Origin: Ascaphus truei | Lineage: Eukaryota; Chordata; Amphibia; Anura; Ascaphidae | Direction: 5' to 3' | DNA: 64,000 nucleotides | NCBI GenBank assembly: GCA_036426205.1 | Contig: CM071570.1 | Span: 145,245,095-145,309,094, forward strand | In this document: piece by piece, positions 1-11,904 of the stretch | Position numbering within the stretch: the stretch's first letter is position 1 | How the letters are laid out: each line of letters begins with the position of its first letter | Made by a program: the position numbers and the translations under genes | The notes under the pieces: generated by a model | What the model was told of the DNA's origin: nothing | What the model saw: the letters and a program-made list of their open reading frames with translations, nothing else | Database searches by the model: none

Positions 1-1221
1 AGGTGCATCAGGTTCTCCATATGAGTCAGTGGAGACATTGAGTTCACTCTCCATGGTCTCTTTTTGTGACCAACATATCTCGTTTAGTTTTGGAATCTCA
101 TTCTCCAACATCAGCTTTTCAGACTCCCAATTTATCCCTAAATGTCTTTCCTTGTAACCCTTGCTGAGGTCTTACAAAGCCTCTGCCAGCTTGCTTTTCA
201 ATTCTGTCTGATGTCAGGAATCTGTTTCTACTGACCCAGTCTCCTGCCGTTTCGTGGTATCACTTAATGAGCATTTAAGATCAGCTATTTGAGTTTTCAG
301 CTCTTAAAGCTGTCCTTCTTCATTGCTTTTCCAACTCAATGCAGTTGCCAGTTCAACTTCTTTTGAGTTGAGTCACGATTCAACATCTCCGATCTGACTA
401 AGAGCTAGGCTTAAATCTATTTACTTTCCCTTATTTTTGACCTGCAGCTGCCGGTTCTCCTCCCGGACCTTATACAGCTCCAGCTTCAGACGGGCCTTCT
501 CACGGGCTGTGTGGTCCAGCAATTTGCAGGCATCAGCCATTTTTACCTCATAGTGCAGTGTCAGGCCGGCCACTAGACTGACGGACACCTCCTCTCTCTC
601 TTCCTTTTTGGCGAGCTGTATCTTGAGCTCAGCGATCTGCGCCTGCAGCGCTGTGAGTTGCTGGGATGTTTTCAGCTGTCAGCTTTAGCTCTTCCACTTC
701 TAGGCTTTGCTGCAAGTTCCACCCCTCAGCGAAAGACCCCTGTTTCTTGAGTGCATCCTGCAATTTTTCTCTCAGGGCCTTCATCTCTTCACTGTGCTCA
801 CTCTGAGCTTGCTTCCACACATCCTTCATTATGATTTGGAGCTCTGTCAATTCCTTCGCTAGAGTCCAAGCAGCTTGCCTTTTCCAGGTTTCTTTCTCCA
901 GGGTGTAGAGACTGTTGGGGATGGAGCTCCTCTAGCTCTTGCTTCAGTTTCTGAACCGCCTCGTGCAGCCTCTCATACAAAGTTAAGTGGCCTCTAAGTT
1001 TCTCCTCCAGCTATGCTCTGGTTACGCTCAGTGTGGCCTTCAGCTCCTCATGCTGCTCTCTGAAGACACACATAGTACTCAAATGCTCTTGCAGCATTTT
1101 TATTTTGTTAGCAGTCTGGATACTTTCTTCTTGCAGAACTCGCAGCTTCTCCTTAGCATTCACCTGTTTCTCCTTGGCATCCTGCAGACTTGCACGCAGT
1201 TCTTGCAGCTGACCCTGCAGC

Positions 1222-1372
1222 ATATTTATTTATTTATAAAAATGTTTAACCAGGAATTAATACATTGAGAGTTACCTCTCGTTTCCAAGTATGTCCTGGG
1301 CACAGTTATAAAAAATACATGGTTACATTAAAAGAACAGGGTTATACAGTCAAATCACGCTCGTGAAGCTTC
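1222..1372. repeat. Dispersed MITE-like repeat inserted in the coiled-coil pseudogene
   Basis: An AT-rich segment (TTTATTTATTTATAAAAATG, then TTAACCAGGAATTAATACA and GAGAGTTACCTCTCG) interrupts the coiled-coil frame, which resumes on both sides. The internal GAGAG...CTCTC hairpin and the wording resemble a short repeat common in frog genomes. That family assignment is from general recollection. The interruption is what the sequence shows. Confidence 0.4.
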
Positions 1373-1719
1373 TCAGTCTCTCCACTGACCTGACTAGTCA
1401 AATTCATAACCACTTCCTCCAGGTTTATGTTCTCTTTCTTTACTGACTTCATGTCCCTTTGGACCATCTCATAGGCATCACTCACTGTGCCGAGCTCTGT
1501 GTTTAGACGGTGGCCTTCCTGGCGAAAGTGTTCCAGCTCGGTAATAAGCCTGTGAACTTCTTTCTGAGATGCTTCCGCGCGGTGCCAACTTGATCCATGA
1601 AACTCTGGTCCTGGGCAGAATCAGTGTATGCTTTCTCCAGCTTACTTGACAAGATCACCCTGACACTCTCCAACTGATCATTTTCTTTTTCCAAGTCACC
1701 CTCTGCTTCTGTCACGCCT

Positions 1720-2810
1720 GTATGCCCGCAGACCAAGCTAGACCCCAGTACTGAGTTGGGAACGGTATGATACCACACACCCACAGCAGTGGGAGCAAGC
1801 CCGGAGTGTGGTATAGCGTTGTTGGGCCTGTTGGAAGAGTTGTTAGAGTATACTTGCAACGCTTGGGGAGTGTCCGTAAGAATAGTCCATTAGCCAATGT
1901 CCAGGGATCCAGAGGGTAGAGTCGTCAGAGGGCAAGCCAGGTCCTTGGAAGCCAGAGGTCAGCGAAGTCGTACGTGTAACAGAGTTCAAGGGATACCAGA
2001 GAGCAGAGTAGTCCAGGGTCAGCAGGGGTCAAAGCCAGGGAAATCCAAAGTATCACAAGAGCAGGTAATAACAGGAGCACAGAGGGAGCACAGCATAGGT
2101 CAGGTACAAACAGGGAAACAGGAACTATGCAGAGCGAGGAAGAGGTGGACAGACAGGGATTATAAAGGAAGGTGCACCAATGACAGAGAGGGGAGAAGTA
2201 GAGAGAGAAGTGGGAGAAGCTGGAGATAGGTCAGGGGAAGAAGAGGAGGAGACAGAAGGGGCAGTCAAGGGAATGGCCTGTACAGCTTGGGAGGCTGAGA
2301 CAGGGGAAAGCTGATAAGAAGCATCTGTGCGCGCGCCCCCTGTAAGCTGGGGAGGCGCATGCACAGGTTGCAACACAGACATGGCCCGCACGGAGCAGGG
2401 GAAGACCGCAGGAGGAGGACGGAGCCAAGAGGAGGGGAATGCACACGAGGCCTATGCCCGCGCGATGGCCAGTAAGGGCAGGGAGAAGCATGCACGCACG
2501 TCCTCCGTGGGCTGAGGGGACACGCGTGCTGGACGCATCACCAGGCGCACGGAGCACCGTGCCGCGGGCACCACGCAAGGAGGAGGCAACGGGATGGATG
2601 GCACAACATGGGAAGGTAACAGAGCTACCGCGGGGGAGATGGAGCGGGGAGGATCAAGGCAAGGGTTAAGGGAGCGCTTGGGTATGCGGGACCTGCGGGG
2701 GACGCGCTGCGGTAAGGGGAGAGAGGTAGAAGGTGAAGGAGAGGAGTGAGAAGGAATAGAAAGGGTGACAGGAGATGGGAGAGAGGGAAAAGGAGAGGAA
2801 GGAATCTCCT
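1720..2810. mobile_element. LTR/leader-like noncoding insert
   Basis: About 1.1 kb of GC- and purine-rich DNA separates two parts of the coiled-coil pseudogene (the frame ends near 2812 and resumes near 1700 on the minus strand). It is rich in short motifs such as CAGGGTCAGCAGGGGTCAAA and GAGCACAG, the style seen in leaders of amphibian Gypsy elements. Its open frames are compositional. No gag or pol domain is visible, so the class is tentative. Confidence 0.35.
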
Positions 2811-3429
2811 GAGTCATCACAGCTTCTTCCAGGGCCAATTGCATCCTTGACTTTTCTTCTATCAATAGTCTCTTCTAATTCATGTAGTCTTTTATCTCCT
2901 TCACTGACTCGGACAGATAGATTCTTGCACACTTGGTTTGCTTTTCTTTCTCCTGTAATGCGCATTTAGCAATTGCTGTGGACAGACACTTTTGTAGTGC
3001 AGCCTTGGCCTCTTGCTCTTTATCAAGTCGTCCATAGAGGCAATCAATCTCATTCCATGCAGATTGAAGTGCCTGAGTTAAGGCATCTTTACCTTGGTTA
3101 AAGGCATCCTCTTTATTTTCCACTATTCCTGGGATGATTCTGTGAGTTGCCTTAGGCTGCAGCATATCTCTGTTTTATCTTTAATTCCTTCTGTAGTTTC
3201 CACTATAATTGAACAGCCACTCTTCTTCTTTTTCTTTCTTTTTGCCTTGAGAAACTAAAGAATCAGTGGTACTGTGTTCACATTTATTGCTCGACTGTTT
3301 TCAAAGTTGGAGCCATAGCTTCAGACAAAGGGACACCAAACTTCCTAAGAGACTAGTAAAGAGGAAATGTGTCTTTAAAGCAGAAAAATAGGAATGGACA
3401 ACAGAACTAGACATAACCAGGGAGATAAG

Positions 3430-3735
3430 AGAGCTCACTTTTAGATTTGAGACCTTAGCAAAAGTGATAGAAATATCATAAATTGCAGGGCAAAATATAG
3501 ACAGAAGAACTTGCTGTTACATCTAAAACTTTAAGAATCAGGCATAGGAATATCACAGATTGGGGGAGACCACAAGACAGAGAACTTGCAGTTACATCTG
3601 AAACTTTAGAATCGGGCATAGGAAAATCACAGATTACAGGAAACAAACTACAGAAAAACTTGCTGTTACAGTACGTCTGAAACTTTTAGAATCAAGGATA
3701 TAAATATCACAGGTTGCAGAGAAATAACGGCATAA
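3430..3735. repeat. 75-bp minisatellite, about four copies
   Basis: Successive units begin near 3430, 3508, 3583 and 3657. The last three open with AACTTGCTGTTACA or a close variant, and later carry ATATCACAGATT or a close variant. The first unit is the most diverged. No coding potential is visible. Confidence 0.75.
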
Positions 3736-3799
3736 GCAGCAAAACAATGGGAGTACTTTTGAAATGGAACCTGTAAACAGCAGTGGTCCAACCAGGGTA

Positions 3800-4700
3800 A
3801 GCAGAGAAAGAGACAAGGCGTGTCTAGGGATAGAAAGTCTGAGTTTGGAGTGGCAATAACAGGTACTGCAGGGAAGGCTTTTTTTTTACAGGGAATTCTT
3901 CTCTGGGAGAAAATAGCACACAAAAACCCTGCAGAATCCTTTGCAGCAACAAGAACCTTCAGGATCCCAAATGAGATTTCCAAACACCCAAAAAATTACT
4001 TATCTTCAACCCAACGCAAGCGGAAAGGGTCTGCTGAAGCAGGCAGGTGATGGATCTGTTCCAGCTAGGTCAGAGGTGGCCTTTGTTTTCTGTCAAGGGG
4101 AGCTGCAAGCAGGGTTCGGTAGTAGGCAGCAAGCAGGATCGTCGGGGTCACAAGCAGGGTTTGGTTGCAGGCAGCAAGAAGGATTGTCGGGTCTCAGGCA
4201 GAGGTCAGCAACAGGAAAGCAGGAGCAGGGCTGAGAACTGAGACTAGAGAGCAGGGACTGAGACCAGGGATCAGGGAACAAACGGGCAAGCGAGATCATA
4301 GGCAAGGGTTTTTACTAAGTACTGGACTCAATACAGAACAGAACTGAACAGAAGCATGGGCATGGGAGTCTTGACACAAAACAAAGGCAAGGGAGGAACA
4401 GGAAACAGGAAACTATATGGACAGAGGACAGGAGCAACAAGAGGAGACAGACAGAGGAACCCAAGAGCATTCAGAAAACAGCAGCACACCTGGTGGACAG
4501 AGAAAGGAACTGGGAGAGAGGGAGATTTAGGAAAATATGTCAGGGATATTTCCTGACAGAGGCCCGGTGCGCGCCAGCTCTGTGTGGGACAGAGGAATAG
4601 AAGCTTGCAGTAAGGGAAAGCCGGGGCCAGGAGAGGACCGGTAGCCGGACCTGGCCAGTGGTCAGACCCAACTTGCAATGCCGGCCAGAATGGTCCTCCG
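3800..4700. mobile_element. Gypsy LTR/leader-like noncoding DNA
   Basis: This region has internally repetitive wording (for example AGCAGGGTTCGGTAGTAGGC, then AGCAGGGTTTGGTTGCAGGC at about 60-bp spacing). In style it matches the insert at 1720-2810. It may be the LTR/leader of the decayed gag-protease remnant at 5400-6710, but no second LTR is visible to prove this. Confidence 0.3.
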
Positions 4701-4725
4701 CAGACCATCACAAGGTAAATCTGTT

Positions 4726-5005
4726 TTTTTTAAATATGTATAGGGGTCTTTTTAATATGTATTGGGGAAGTGGGGGCTTTTTAAAATGTATTGGGGGAGT
4801 AAAGGGCTTTAAAAAATGTGTTGGGGTTTTTTTTAAATGTATTGGGGGCTTCTTAAAATGTATTGGGGGAATGGGGGGCTTTTTAATATGTATTGGGGAG
4901 TGCTTTTTAAAAAAAATGTATTGGGGGAGTGGGAGGCTTTTTAATATGTATTGGGGGAGTGTGGGATTTTTAATATGTATTGGGGAAGTGGGGGGATTTT
5001 TAGAG
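4726..5005. repeat. 28-bp minisatellite (TTTTTAATATGTATTGGGGG units)
   Basis: About ten imperfect units of TTTTTAATATGTATTGGGGG plus a GAGTGGGGG spacer run head to tail, with T-run and G-run length changes. Long frames on both strands here (FKKPP- or KCIGG-type repeats) are by-products of the array. A purine-rich stretch to about 5200 follows, with a shorter duplicated GAGATG..AGGGGAGAGAAATA segment (5093-5115 and 5154-5176). Confidence 0.85.
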
Positions 5006-5287
5006 TAGGGCAGTTGAAAAAGGTAGGGGCCTGTGAGTGGAGAGAGGGTGAGAGGGAGGGAGGGAGCGAGTGAGGAAAAGAGGGAGTAAGAGTGAGATGC
5101 AAGGGAGAGAAATAAATGTGAGGCGGGAGGGGGGTGATTGAGGAAGAGGGCATGAGATGGAGGGGAGAGAAATACATGGGAAGAGGGTGGGAAATTGAGG
5201 GGACTCATGAGGTGTGAAATGGGGAGCTCTCAATACCGCCAGGGGAGGGGGGGGCCTGCACATAACGCTAGTCCTGGCCAGGGAAAA

Positions 5288-5402
5288 TATGTCTGCAGCC
5301 CTGTGTACAGCCAACCTCTTGTGTGGAACTGTATCAAAAGCCTTTGCAAAATATAAGTAGACCACATCAACTGCATTACCCAGATTACCATGGTGGAAGG
5401 AG
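5288..5402 (-). pseudogene. CR1-type LINE reverse transcriptase scrap
   Basis: The minus strand reads GNAVDVVYLYFAKAFDTVPH, the RT motif-A neighbourhood of CR1-like LINEs (catalytic D in AKAFDTVPH). The same motif occurs in the larger CR1 copy near 47800 on the plus strand. Only about 35 codons remain. It is a short truncated insertion between Gypsy-derived DNA and the minisatellite. Confidence 0.7.
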
Positions 5403-5404
5403 AC

Positions 5405-6710
5405 GGAATAATATGGACTGCACAAAAATGTGATCTATGAAGTTTCCAGGTGCTCCAGAGTCAATTAATACCTGAGTAAAGATGATAGTAGCTTGAGCCC
5501 ATGAAAGGATGACAGTGTAAGGATCAGGTCAGGATAAGGATCGCCCCTGAGATGTCATGATTGGGTGTAGGCTCCACCTCCGAGTTGATTCAGACGTCAG
5601 TACAGCTGGTGCTTCCTCAATCCCCACATCAGCCTCATGGTTCCATCCAGTTTGTGGTGAGCACCCGTTACAGACAGGTAGTGAGAGTTGAGTGATCCAC
5701 ATAGTTGAAAGAACTGCTGAAACTTCTAAGGAGTGTTCCTCTATCCTCACTAGGTGTTTAGAGTCTCCCAGACAGGTCAGACTGGTATGGATATAGTGCC
5801 CCTTTAAGCCAAAATACAGGAAGAGCATCTTCGGAGCCTCTCCTGTTGAGACAGTCCAGTACCCCCAAATTGTATGGGTTCCATTGGGTTAGGGGAATCA
5901 GTCTGGAGCTGCCAAGGACGCAATGTTGGTAGAGACTGGGAGACCTCCTGAGTGCGGATTTTCTCATAGTATCGCTCCCGGATCCGAAGGTCCATGTTGA
6001 TACAAAGGGCTATCAGTTAATCGAGGAATCTCGCGCACACCAACTCATCCATGAGCTGTTCCCTGAGCCCCTGCCAGAAGGCAGCCAATAAAGTTTCATT
6101 ATTCAATCCATCCAGTCTTGGCTGTGAGTGTCTGAAATTCTATTGCATACTTGCCCACTGTCCGGATCCCTTGGTGTATATGAAGCAGCAACGCTGAAGG
6201 AGATGAGGTATGCCCTGAGGCATCAAAAACTTTTTTTAAGGCCTGAAAGAAGAGCAGGGAGTTGTTTACTAGGGGGAGTCTTTCTCCCAAATAGGGGAGG
6301 CCCATGCCATGGCCTCATCAGCAGAGAGGGATATAATGTATGTCACCCTGACGCGATGAGTGGTGAGCATCAGTTGTAGCTTGAATTGTATGGCAGACTG
6401 GTTCAGGAAGCCCCAGCATGCACCTGGATCCCCTTCATAGCACAGTGGAGCAAGAATGCGTGCGTTGCGGGGTGAAAGAGGCAGAGGCATAGAGACCATA
6501 GGTGGAGCTATCAGAAGCACATGAGGCAGGGATGTAGAGAATCGAGGCTAGTAGAGATTTCCTGTAAAGAAGTGGTGATCATGGCCATTTGCATGTCCTG
6601 ATGAAACAGGCGTTGCACTTGGTCTCCCATTATGGGGCCTTGTGCAAAAATGGCCTTCCCTACCTCAGCGGGGTCCAAGGCTTGAGCAAAATGTGATGGG
6701 CTCATCTCTA
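5405..6710 (-). pseudogene. Decayed Ty3/Gypsy gag-protease remnant
   Basis: Minus-strand Gag-like frames start near 6706 and run with frameshifts to about 5530. Around 6450-6100 the text (YEGDPGACWGFLNQ, then AMAWASPIWE, then VGKYAIEFQTL) matches the Gag of the chromodomain Gypsy at 23570-24370 residue for residue in many places, so the two belong to the same lineage. A protease-like LIDSGAPGNFIDHIF patch (aspartyl D-S-G) lies near 5470-5415. No reverse transcriptase or integrase follows, because a CR1 scrap abuts it. Multiple stops show it is dead. Confidence 0.8.
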
Positions 6711-6711
6711 A

Positions 6712-6994
6712 CCAGGAGTCCGACCAACAGAGCTGAGGCAGGATATGGGTACTGACCACAGGCCTTGAGACTGAGGTAATGAGGACATGAGGTAATGCAT
6801 AAGACGCATACTACCACCAAAAAAAACTTTATAGCCCATTCTCTGGAATGAGCCTGTGTTCCAGAGCTGGAAGGTACCTCATAGGAGAGCACTTCTTAGT
6901 AACTATGGGCCAACATCAGAGAAAATCAATGTACAGTGTAGAGACAAGGAAATTGCAATGGATAAGAAAACAGTATATGTCATGTTGATACAAT
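6712..6994. other. No recognised feature
   Basis: This lies just upstream of the decayed gag on the minus strand. Short frames only. It may be the leader of that Gypsy copy, but I see no LTR boundary. Confidence 0.4.
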
Positions 6995-7183
6995 GGGGTC
7001 TATTTACTAAAGTCTCCCATCTGCAAACGTAGGGTAACACCAGTGCAAACAACAGAGCCAATACATCAAAGAAAATAAATCCTTTTGAAAGCAACAGGAG
7101 TTTTTATTTTGATAAATCTGGTGCAATTATTTTGCACAGTTTTTGCCTCAGTTTTGCAGACGGGAGACTTTAGTAAATAACCT
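6995..7183. mobile_element. MITE with about 30-bp terminal inverted repeats
   Basis: The left end GGGGTCTATTTACTAAAGTC, continuing TCCCATCTGCAAA, is complementary to the right end TTTGCAGACGGGAGACTTTA followed by GTAAATAACCT, with few mismatches. The interior is AT-rich and noncoding. A target duplication is not clear. The TTTACTAAA-type end is common among amphibian MITEs, which is family knowledge rather than something provable here. Confidence 0.8.
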
Positions 7184-8070
7184 AAAATGTTTGTTACATG
7201 TTATCGTCCAAATTGTTTGTTACCTCTCCTGTTACCTCTCCTGTTCCCCTGTTTCTTTATAGTGTAACTGTTACTCCCGACATTTGCTCACGAGGCTTCT
7301 TTCAACGTTCACTTTTAAAGTAGTTACAACAGCATTACAATCATATAGCTCAAGCTGCTTAGAAAAGGAGGAATTATATTTTCAGGGTTCTTGTCCTACC
7401 TATTGTACCAACTAGACAAAATCACTTTGCCTGTTAAAATTACTTATATTTCAACTATTACATTTAGAGAATTACATTTTTCAATAACAATCATGTTACT
7501 GTTTGTGTGGTTATTTACACTTCTAGAAGAATACTTTCTTTGTTTGATTTATTCACTCCTCTACTAAATTGGTGCTAGGTATCCATTTCCCCAGAGGATA
7601 AAAATCAATATAGCTTGAAATAGCTATTTCTGTGTTAGCTCACATATTGCTAATCAGAGTTCTAATATGACCTTTCTCGTGCTTTCATTAAAAGTATTTT
7701 ATTGCATTTTGATAGAAATTGAGACATCATAGTAACACATTCCCACTGTATAGTAAATTGCTGTGTCATAAAATTGTCAAACCTAAAAGTGGTATTTGTT
7801 AAACAAGTAAAACTGAGCTTTCAAAGCCTCATTTTGTGGAAATAACCACTTCGGAAATCATAGTCATACATATTTTTTTTTTAAACATTTTTTATTGCTA
7901 TTACACATTAGTAATGAACCATTTGATATAAATGCATAGGAAGGTTGCTTAGTGGAATAACAATTCTGAAAAGGTTTCCACTTCTGATAAACTATAGATA
8001 TTTGTTGCACAATTTATTGCTCTCACACGGTTATATTTCAATCTTCTTACCTCATCTCTGCCTACTATAT
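7184..8070. other. AT-rich intergenic DNA, nothing recognised
   Basis: No convincing ORF, RNA gene or terminal repeat. A poly-T run lies at about 7870. Confidence 0.5.
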
Positions 8071-8193
8071 AGGGGTTATTCAGTAAACTGTGACAGTGCT
8101 GATCAGGGCAACGATTTAAATCAATGGGCGTTTCTGTACAATAGGGCCCTAATAGCCCAATGGGAACTATCACAGTTCAATATGTAACCCCCT
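8071..8193. mobile_element. Short MITE with imperfect terminal inverted repeats
   Basis: The left end AGGGGTTATTCAGTAAACTG TGACAGT is mirrored at the right by ACTATCACAGTTCAATATGT AACCCCCT on the opposite strand. It is about 120 bp and noncoding. Frames across it are by-products. Confidence 0.65.
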
Positions 8194-8347
8194 AAGTGAC
8201 CTATTTACTAAACTGAGAGAATTTAATTTTGGATAGCAATTTGGTTGCAGCTGTGCAAATTCAAGAGGTATGCAAATGATAAAAAGTCACAAAATTAGAT
8301 ATTGACAGGCTACTCAATAAGCGGTGAGATTCCATTTTGCATGGAAA

Positions 8348-10440
8348 TAGAGGCGGTCCTCGGTTATCCAACGCAATGCGTTACTCAAAATGGCGTCGGA
8401 TAGCAAAGCATCGTAAAGCGAATCACATTTTCCCATAGGAACATTGATAAATCAAAGGTTCCACTCCTGAAGGCATTTTTAATACTAAAATACACAAAAT
8501 ATTTTACACAGGCAATAAGATATACAGCACACACATAGATTATGATGTAAAAATGATATTGATTGATTCCAGAACTGTATAATAAAACTATATTCTGTAT
8601 AGTAATGTACATTATGGACAAAAAAAAACCATCAATTATTGGAGGAAGATGATTGGGGGGGGGATCTTCAATGGATAACGGACTTCTTGGAGGTGATGTA
8701 GGTGGACTTGAAGGTTTTGGCCTCTTGAAGAAGCTCTTCAATGAAGTCTGGACAGATCCTTTCCTTTTCTACCTGTAGATCTCTCTATAGCAGCTGATTA
8801 GGTTGGACACCCCACGACTGACTGAAGAACTCCATTCAATGTTGCGGTCATGTTCCTCAAATATGGCCAGTGCGCTATCAATGTACTTGAATGCCGCAGT
8901 CAACATTTTGGTTGATAAAGATTTACGTGGCTGTGCCACTTCAGCAGATTGGTGGGCCAATTCTTCAGCAATTTTTTGCTCTTCTAATTACATCAGGTCT
9001 TCATTGCTCAACTCATTATAATGTGAGGCCAGCAACTCCTCAATATCCTCTGTTTCCACCTCCAAGTTTAGATCTCTGGCCATTTGCACAACAGTTTCTG
9101 TAACCTCTGCAACAGTCTCTGTAATGCCTTGGACATCTGAGACAAAAGCAGGGCACAAATTATGCCAAACACCATTTAAATTGGATTGTTTGACCTCATT
9201 CCATGCCTCTCTGATGTTTCTTACTGCATGGAGAATGTTGTGACCCTTCCAAAATTCTTTCAAGGTTGGACCTCCTTCCGTATCAGTTGCTCTGAAGGCC
9301 TGGGCAAATGTTCGCCTAAGTTAGTAGGCCTTGAAGGAAGCGATAACCCCCTGATCCATCGGCTGTATCAATTAGGTGGTATTGGGGGACATGAACACCA
9401 CCATGACGTTTGGATGGTGGTCATCTGGGTGCACAGGATGGCCAAGAGCATTGTCCAGGAGCAGCAATGCTTTAAAATCAAGGTTTTGCCTTGTGCAATA
9501 TAATTGCACTGCTGGAATAAAATGATGTTCGAACCAGTCCTCAAAAAGGTTCCCTGTTTCCCATGCCTTACGGTTGGACTTCCAAATCACTGGAAGTGTG
9601 CTCTTTGCATAACCCATGAATGCCCTAGGGTTTTCTGTATGATAAACAAGCAAAGGTTTTAGCTTGAAATCAGCTGTGGCATTTGCTCCAAGCAGAAGAG
9701 TCAGCCTGTCCTTTGCAACTTTAAAACCAGGCATAGATTTTTCCTCTTTTGCAATATAGCTTCAACTGGGCATTTTCTTCCAGTAGAGCCCAGTCTCATC
9801 TGCATTGAATACCTGACGAGCCCAATAGCCACCATCCTCTATAATTTTGGCTAATGTAACAGGGAAGGTTTTAGCTGCCTACTCATCAGCACTAGCAGCT
9901 TCACCTTTCACTTTAATGCTATGCAAGTTTGCCCTTTCTTTAAACCGCATAAACCAGCCCCTGCTTGCAGTGAATGTTTCATCAGTGGACCCTTCTCCAT
10001 GCTGGTGCTTAATGTCCTCATAAAGACTCAAAGCTTTCGCCTGAATTAAGACTAAACTAATGGGCACATGATGCTGGGACTGATCTTTCAGCCATATGAT
10101 GAGGAGTTTTTCAGCCTCAGCAATATGCCCAACATGTTGCCTTATTGTTGTACCTTGCATAGGAGCTGAGCCCTTAATCTGTTCCAAGATTCTTGCCTTA
10201 TCTTTTATCATTGTCACAACAGTTGTGCAAGGTATATCCAAGGCACGGCCAATTTCTGTGTTTGTCTCTCCTTTCTCAGACGGTGTTATGATATTTTGTT
10301 TGGTCTCTAAAGTAATAGATTTTCTATTCCTTTTTGGAGCAACATCACTTTGCTTTTTGCTTTTATCAGACATGGTTAAGGGCCTAAAATGTAAACGTGA
10401 AAAGCATGAGGAACAAATATAACTTTAAGCATAAGAAACT
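8348..10440 (-). mobile_element. Tigger/pogo-type DNA transposon, inactive
   Basis: This spans a dead transposase frame (10373 to about 8770, minus) and one terminus near 8350 reading GGTCCTCGGTTATCCAACGC, typical of Tigger-like ends. The complementary end expected on the right is not found, so the element seems truncated near 10440 or its end has diverged. Pogo elements move by cut-and-paste into TA. The left TA duplication is not clear. Confidence 0.8.
8770..10373 (-). pseudogene. Tigger/pogo transposase pseudogene
   Basis: The N-terminal part (10373-9879) has the psq-type helix-turn-helix (RKSITLETKQNII, then ALDIPCTTVVTMIKD) and a CENP-B-like second DNA-binding domain (GWFMRFKERANLHS). 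The DDE catalytic part follows in broken frames: NADETGLYWK near 9800 (first Asp), LLLLDNALGHP near 9455 (second Asp) and QLIQPMDQGV near 9355 (third Asp). All three acidic positions survive, but in-frame stops occur after the HTH half, before the catalytic block, and near 8990. The family encodes a nuclear transposase of about 500-600 residues, and this copy approaches full length. It cannot make an intact protein. Confidence 0.92.
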
Positions 10441-10564
10441 TTAAAGAAAATGTTTGTGGTTGTAGCCTTGAGGGGGTAGTGGAAAGGTCAGAAAAACCTT
10501 AACCACACTACCGCAAGAGTCCAGGGCCTCTCCCTTCCTCCCAACATCAATTCTTTTCACGACG

Positions 10565-10966
10565 GCCACAGTGTTTATGAGGGATCCCCTAGTCTTCCTC
10601 CAATTGGTGCATCTGAAGGTTCTTGTTCCTTAGGAACATCAGGCCCTCTAGTTACTGTGCATATCATAATTGGAGATCCCCCTGACAGAATAATCAATCG
10701 GAAGAGGAAGCCCCACTGACATTTAGTCCCGCTGTCCTGCAGGACAAGTCTTTGTAAATACTCTTGCACCAGAGTATTTTTAGCTTTTTCCATGGCAGGT
10801 TGACTGTGTGAGGGTAGTGCAGCCTGATAGTATCCCTGGGACTCTGGTCTTCTGTCGCTCGTGGGGGTTGGGCCCCGAGCATCCTGTCGATTTGGAGCTG
10901 TTCTGTAGCCAAGTTTTGGAGTAATGTCTGCATCAGGGTTGTTGTATACTGTTCCAGCTGGTCCAA
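10565..10966 (-). pseudogene. Unassigned mobile-element-like frames
   Basis: Two overlapping minus frames (10966-10694 and 10793-10575) have a helical start (DQLEQYTTTLMQTLLQNLAT) and a proline-rich tail. This style is seen in accessory or Gag-like proteins of transposons. I recognise no domain. It could equally be chance coding in an old repeat. Confidence 0.25.
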
Positions 10967-11007
10967 TGTAATGGATCTAGGAATATTCCTAATTCAAATA
11001 TTGTATA

Positions 11008-11508
11008 TGCCCAATGCTACATCCAATTGACAAAACATATATGGTAATAAGTATAAAGTTTAAATACTTCAATGATAATAATTACTTGGTTATTTAGTTA
11101 AACCCTTTGGTCAAAGCGTTATAAGCCTGCATACCAAACGTCAAGGTATAACTAAAAATGCAGGTCCTACACTACACTGTGAACCCTTCCCTTTAACTCT
11201 GTATGAGGGGAAAGAACCATAGTAGATCCTGTTCTTGCAGCAAAGTGAAAAGACCTCCCAAGTTAAAAAGGTGAGGAGGAGTAAGCTCTGGGGGGAGGTA
11301 CCACCTACCTCCATACAACTGTTGCCAGTCAGAAATTGATTAACACACATTCCCAGCTAGCTCAAACTCCAACACCCACCACATCATGAATATATATTTA
11401 TGTCAAAAATAGTGCTACTGAGCGTGGCAAATGTATATAACAAAAGACAAAAATCGGTGCCCAATGCTTCATCCAATTGACAACAAATATATGGTAATAA
11501 GTATGATT
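11008..11508. repeat. Direct repeat pair about 450 bp apart
   Basis: GCCCAATGCTACATCCAATT with its continuation to TATGGTAATAAGTATA (about 11008-11055) recurs at 11458-11505 with a few changes. The spacing and directness suggest ends or subrepeats of one element. A G20-type homopolymer follows at about 11521-11541. Confidence 0.6.
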
Positions 11509-11520
11509 AAATCTCCCAGA

Positions 11521-11541
11521 GGGGGGGGGGGGGGGGGGGGG
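11521..11541. repeat. Poly-G run
   Basis: An uninterrupted G tract of about 20 bases on the plus strand. It is a potential G-quadruplex and sequencing-error site. Confidence 0.9.
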
Positions 11542-11904
11542 CATGTGCTAGACAAAGGAAACATCATGATATACTGTAATTGAGCTGAATGGCTTTTTTC
11601 TCATGACAAAGTTATAAAGATTAATTAATGCCAAAATGACATTTTTATTTTGCATGCAAATTAATAAGGGAAGCAAGATTCTTGTAAAATGAGCATGTAT
11701 TCTATCAAAAAACTAAATGAGACTTGACATTTTGTGTATTTTCTGCTGTTCCGAGAACTGATGATTAAGATCATATTCCGTGAAGTAATATTGGAGAATC
11801 TCATGAATTTAAAGATAATATTTTAGATTCATCATCATCAAGATAATTTTTGGGCATGTTTATTTTGTTGAGGAGGATTTCTCCAAATGAAAATATATGA
11901 TGTA

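Larger units (their letters stand above)
1..3170 (-). pseudogene. Broken coiled-coil / lamin-like gene copy
   Basis: Read on the minus strand, this stretch encodes charged heptad-rich coiled coil in several frames: about 3165-2812, then 1700-1375, 1220-990, 850-629 and 560-1. Near 560-430 it reads like lamin coil 1B (an ADACKLLDHTAREKARLKLE stretch followed by LYKVREENRQLQ). A further lamin-like patch containing LNSKE and ELATALS follows near 370-300. The frame changes several times and carries stops, and no splice signals are evident between segments, so I read it as a decayed retrocopy or a dead large exon. Two foreign pieces interrupt it, at about 1225-1375 and 1720-2810. The long coiled coil upstream of the lamin-like part is unusual for a lamin, so a NuMA-like or other large coiled-coil parent is possible. 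The parent gene is not identified. Confidence 0.5.

Noticed and set aside
4708..5208. 166-codon minus frame rich in FKKPP repeats.
   Set aside because: Produced by the 28-bp minisatellite and the adjacent purine-rich DNA.
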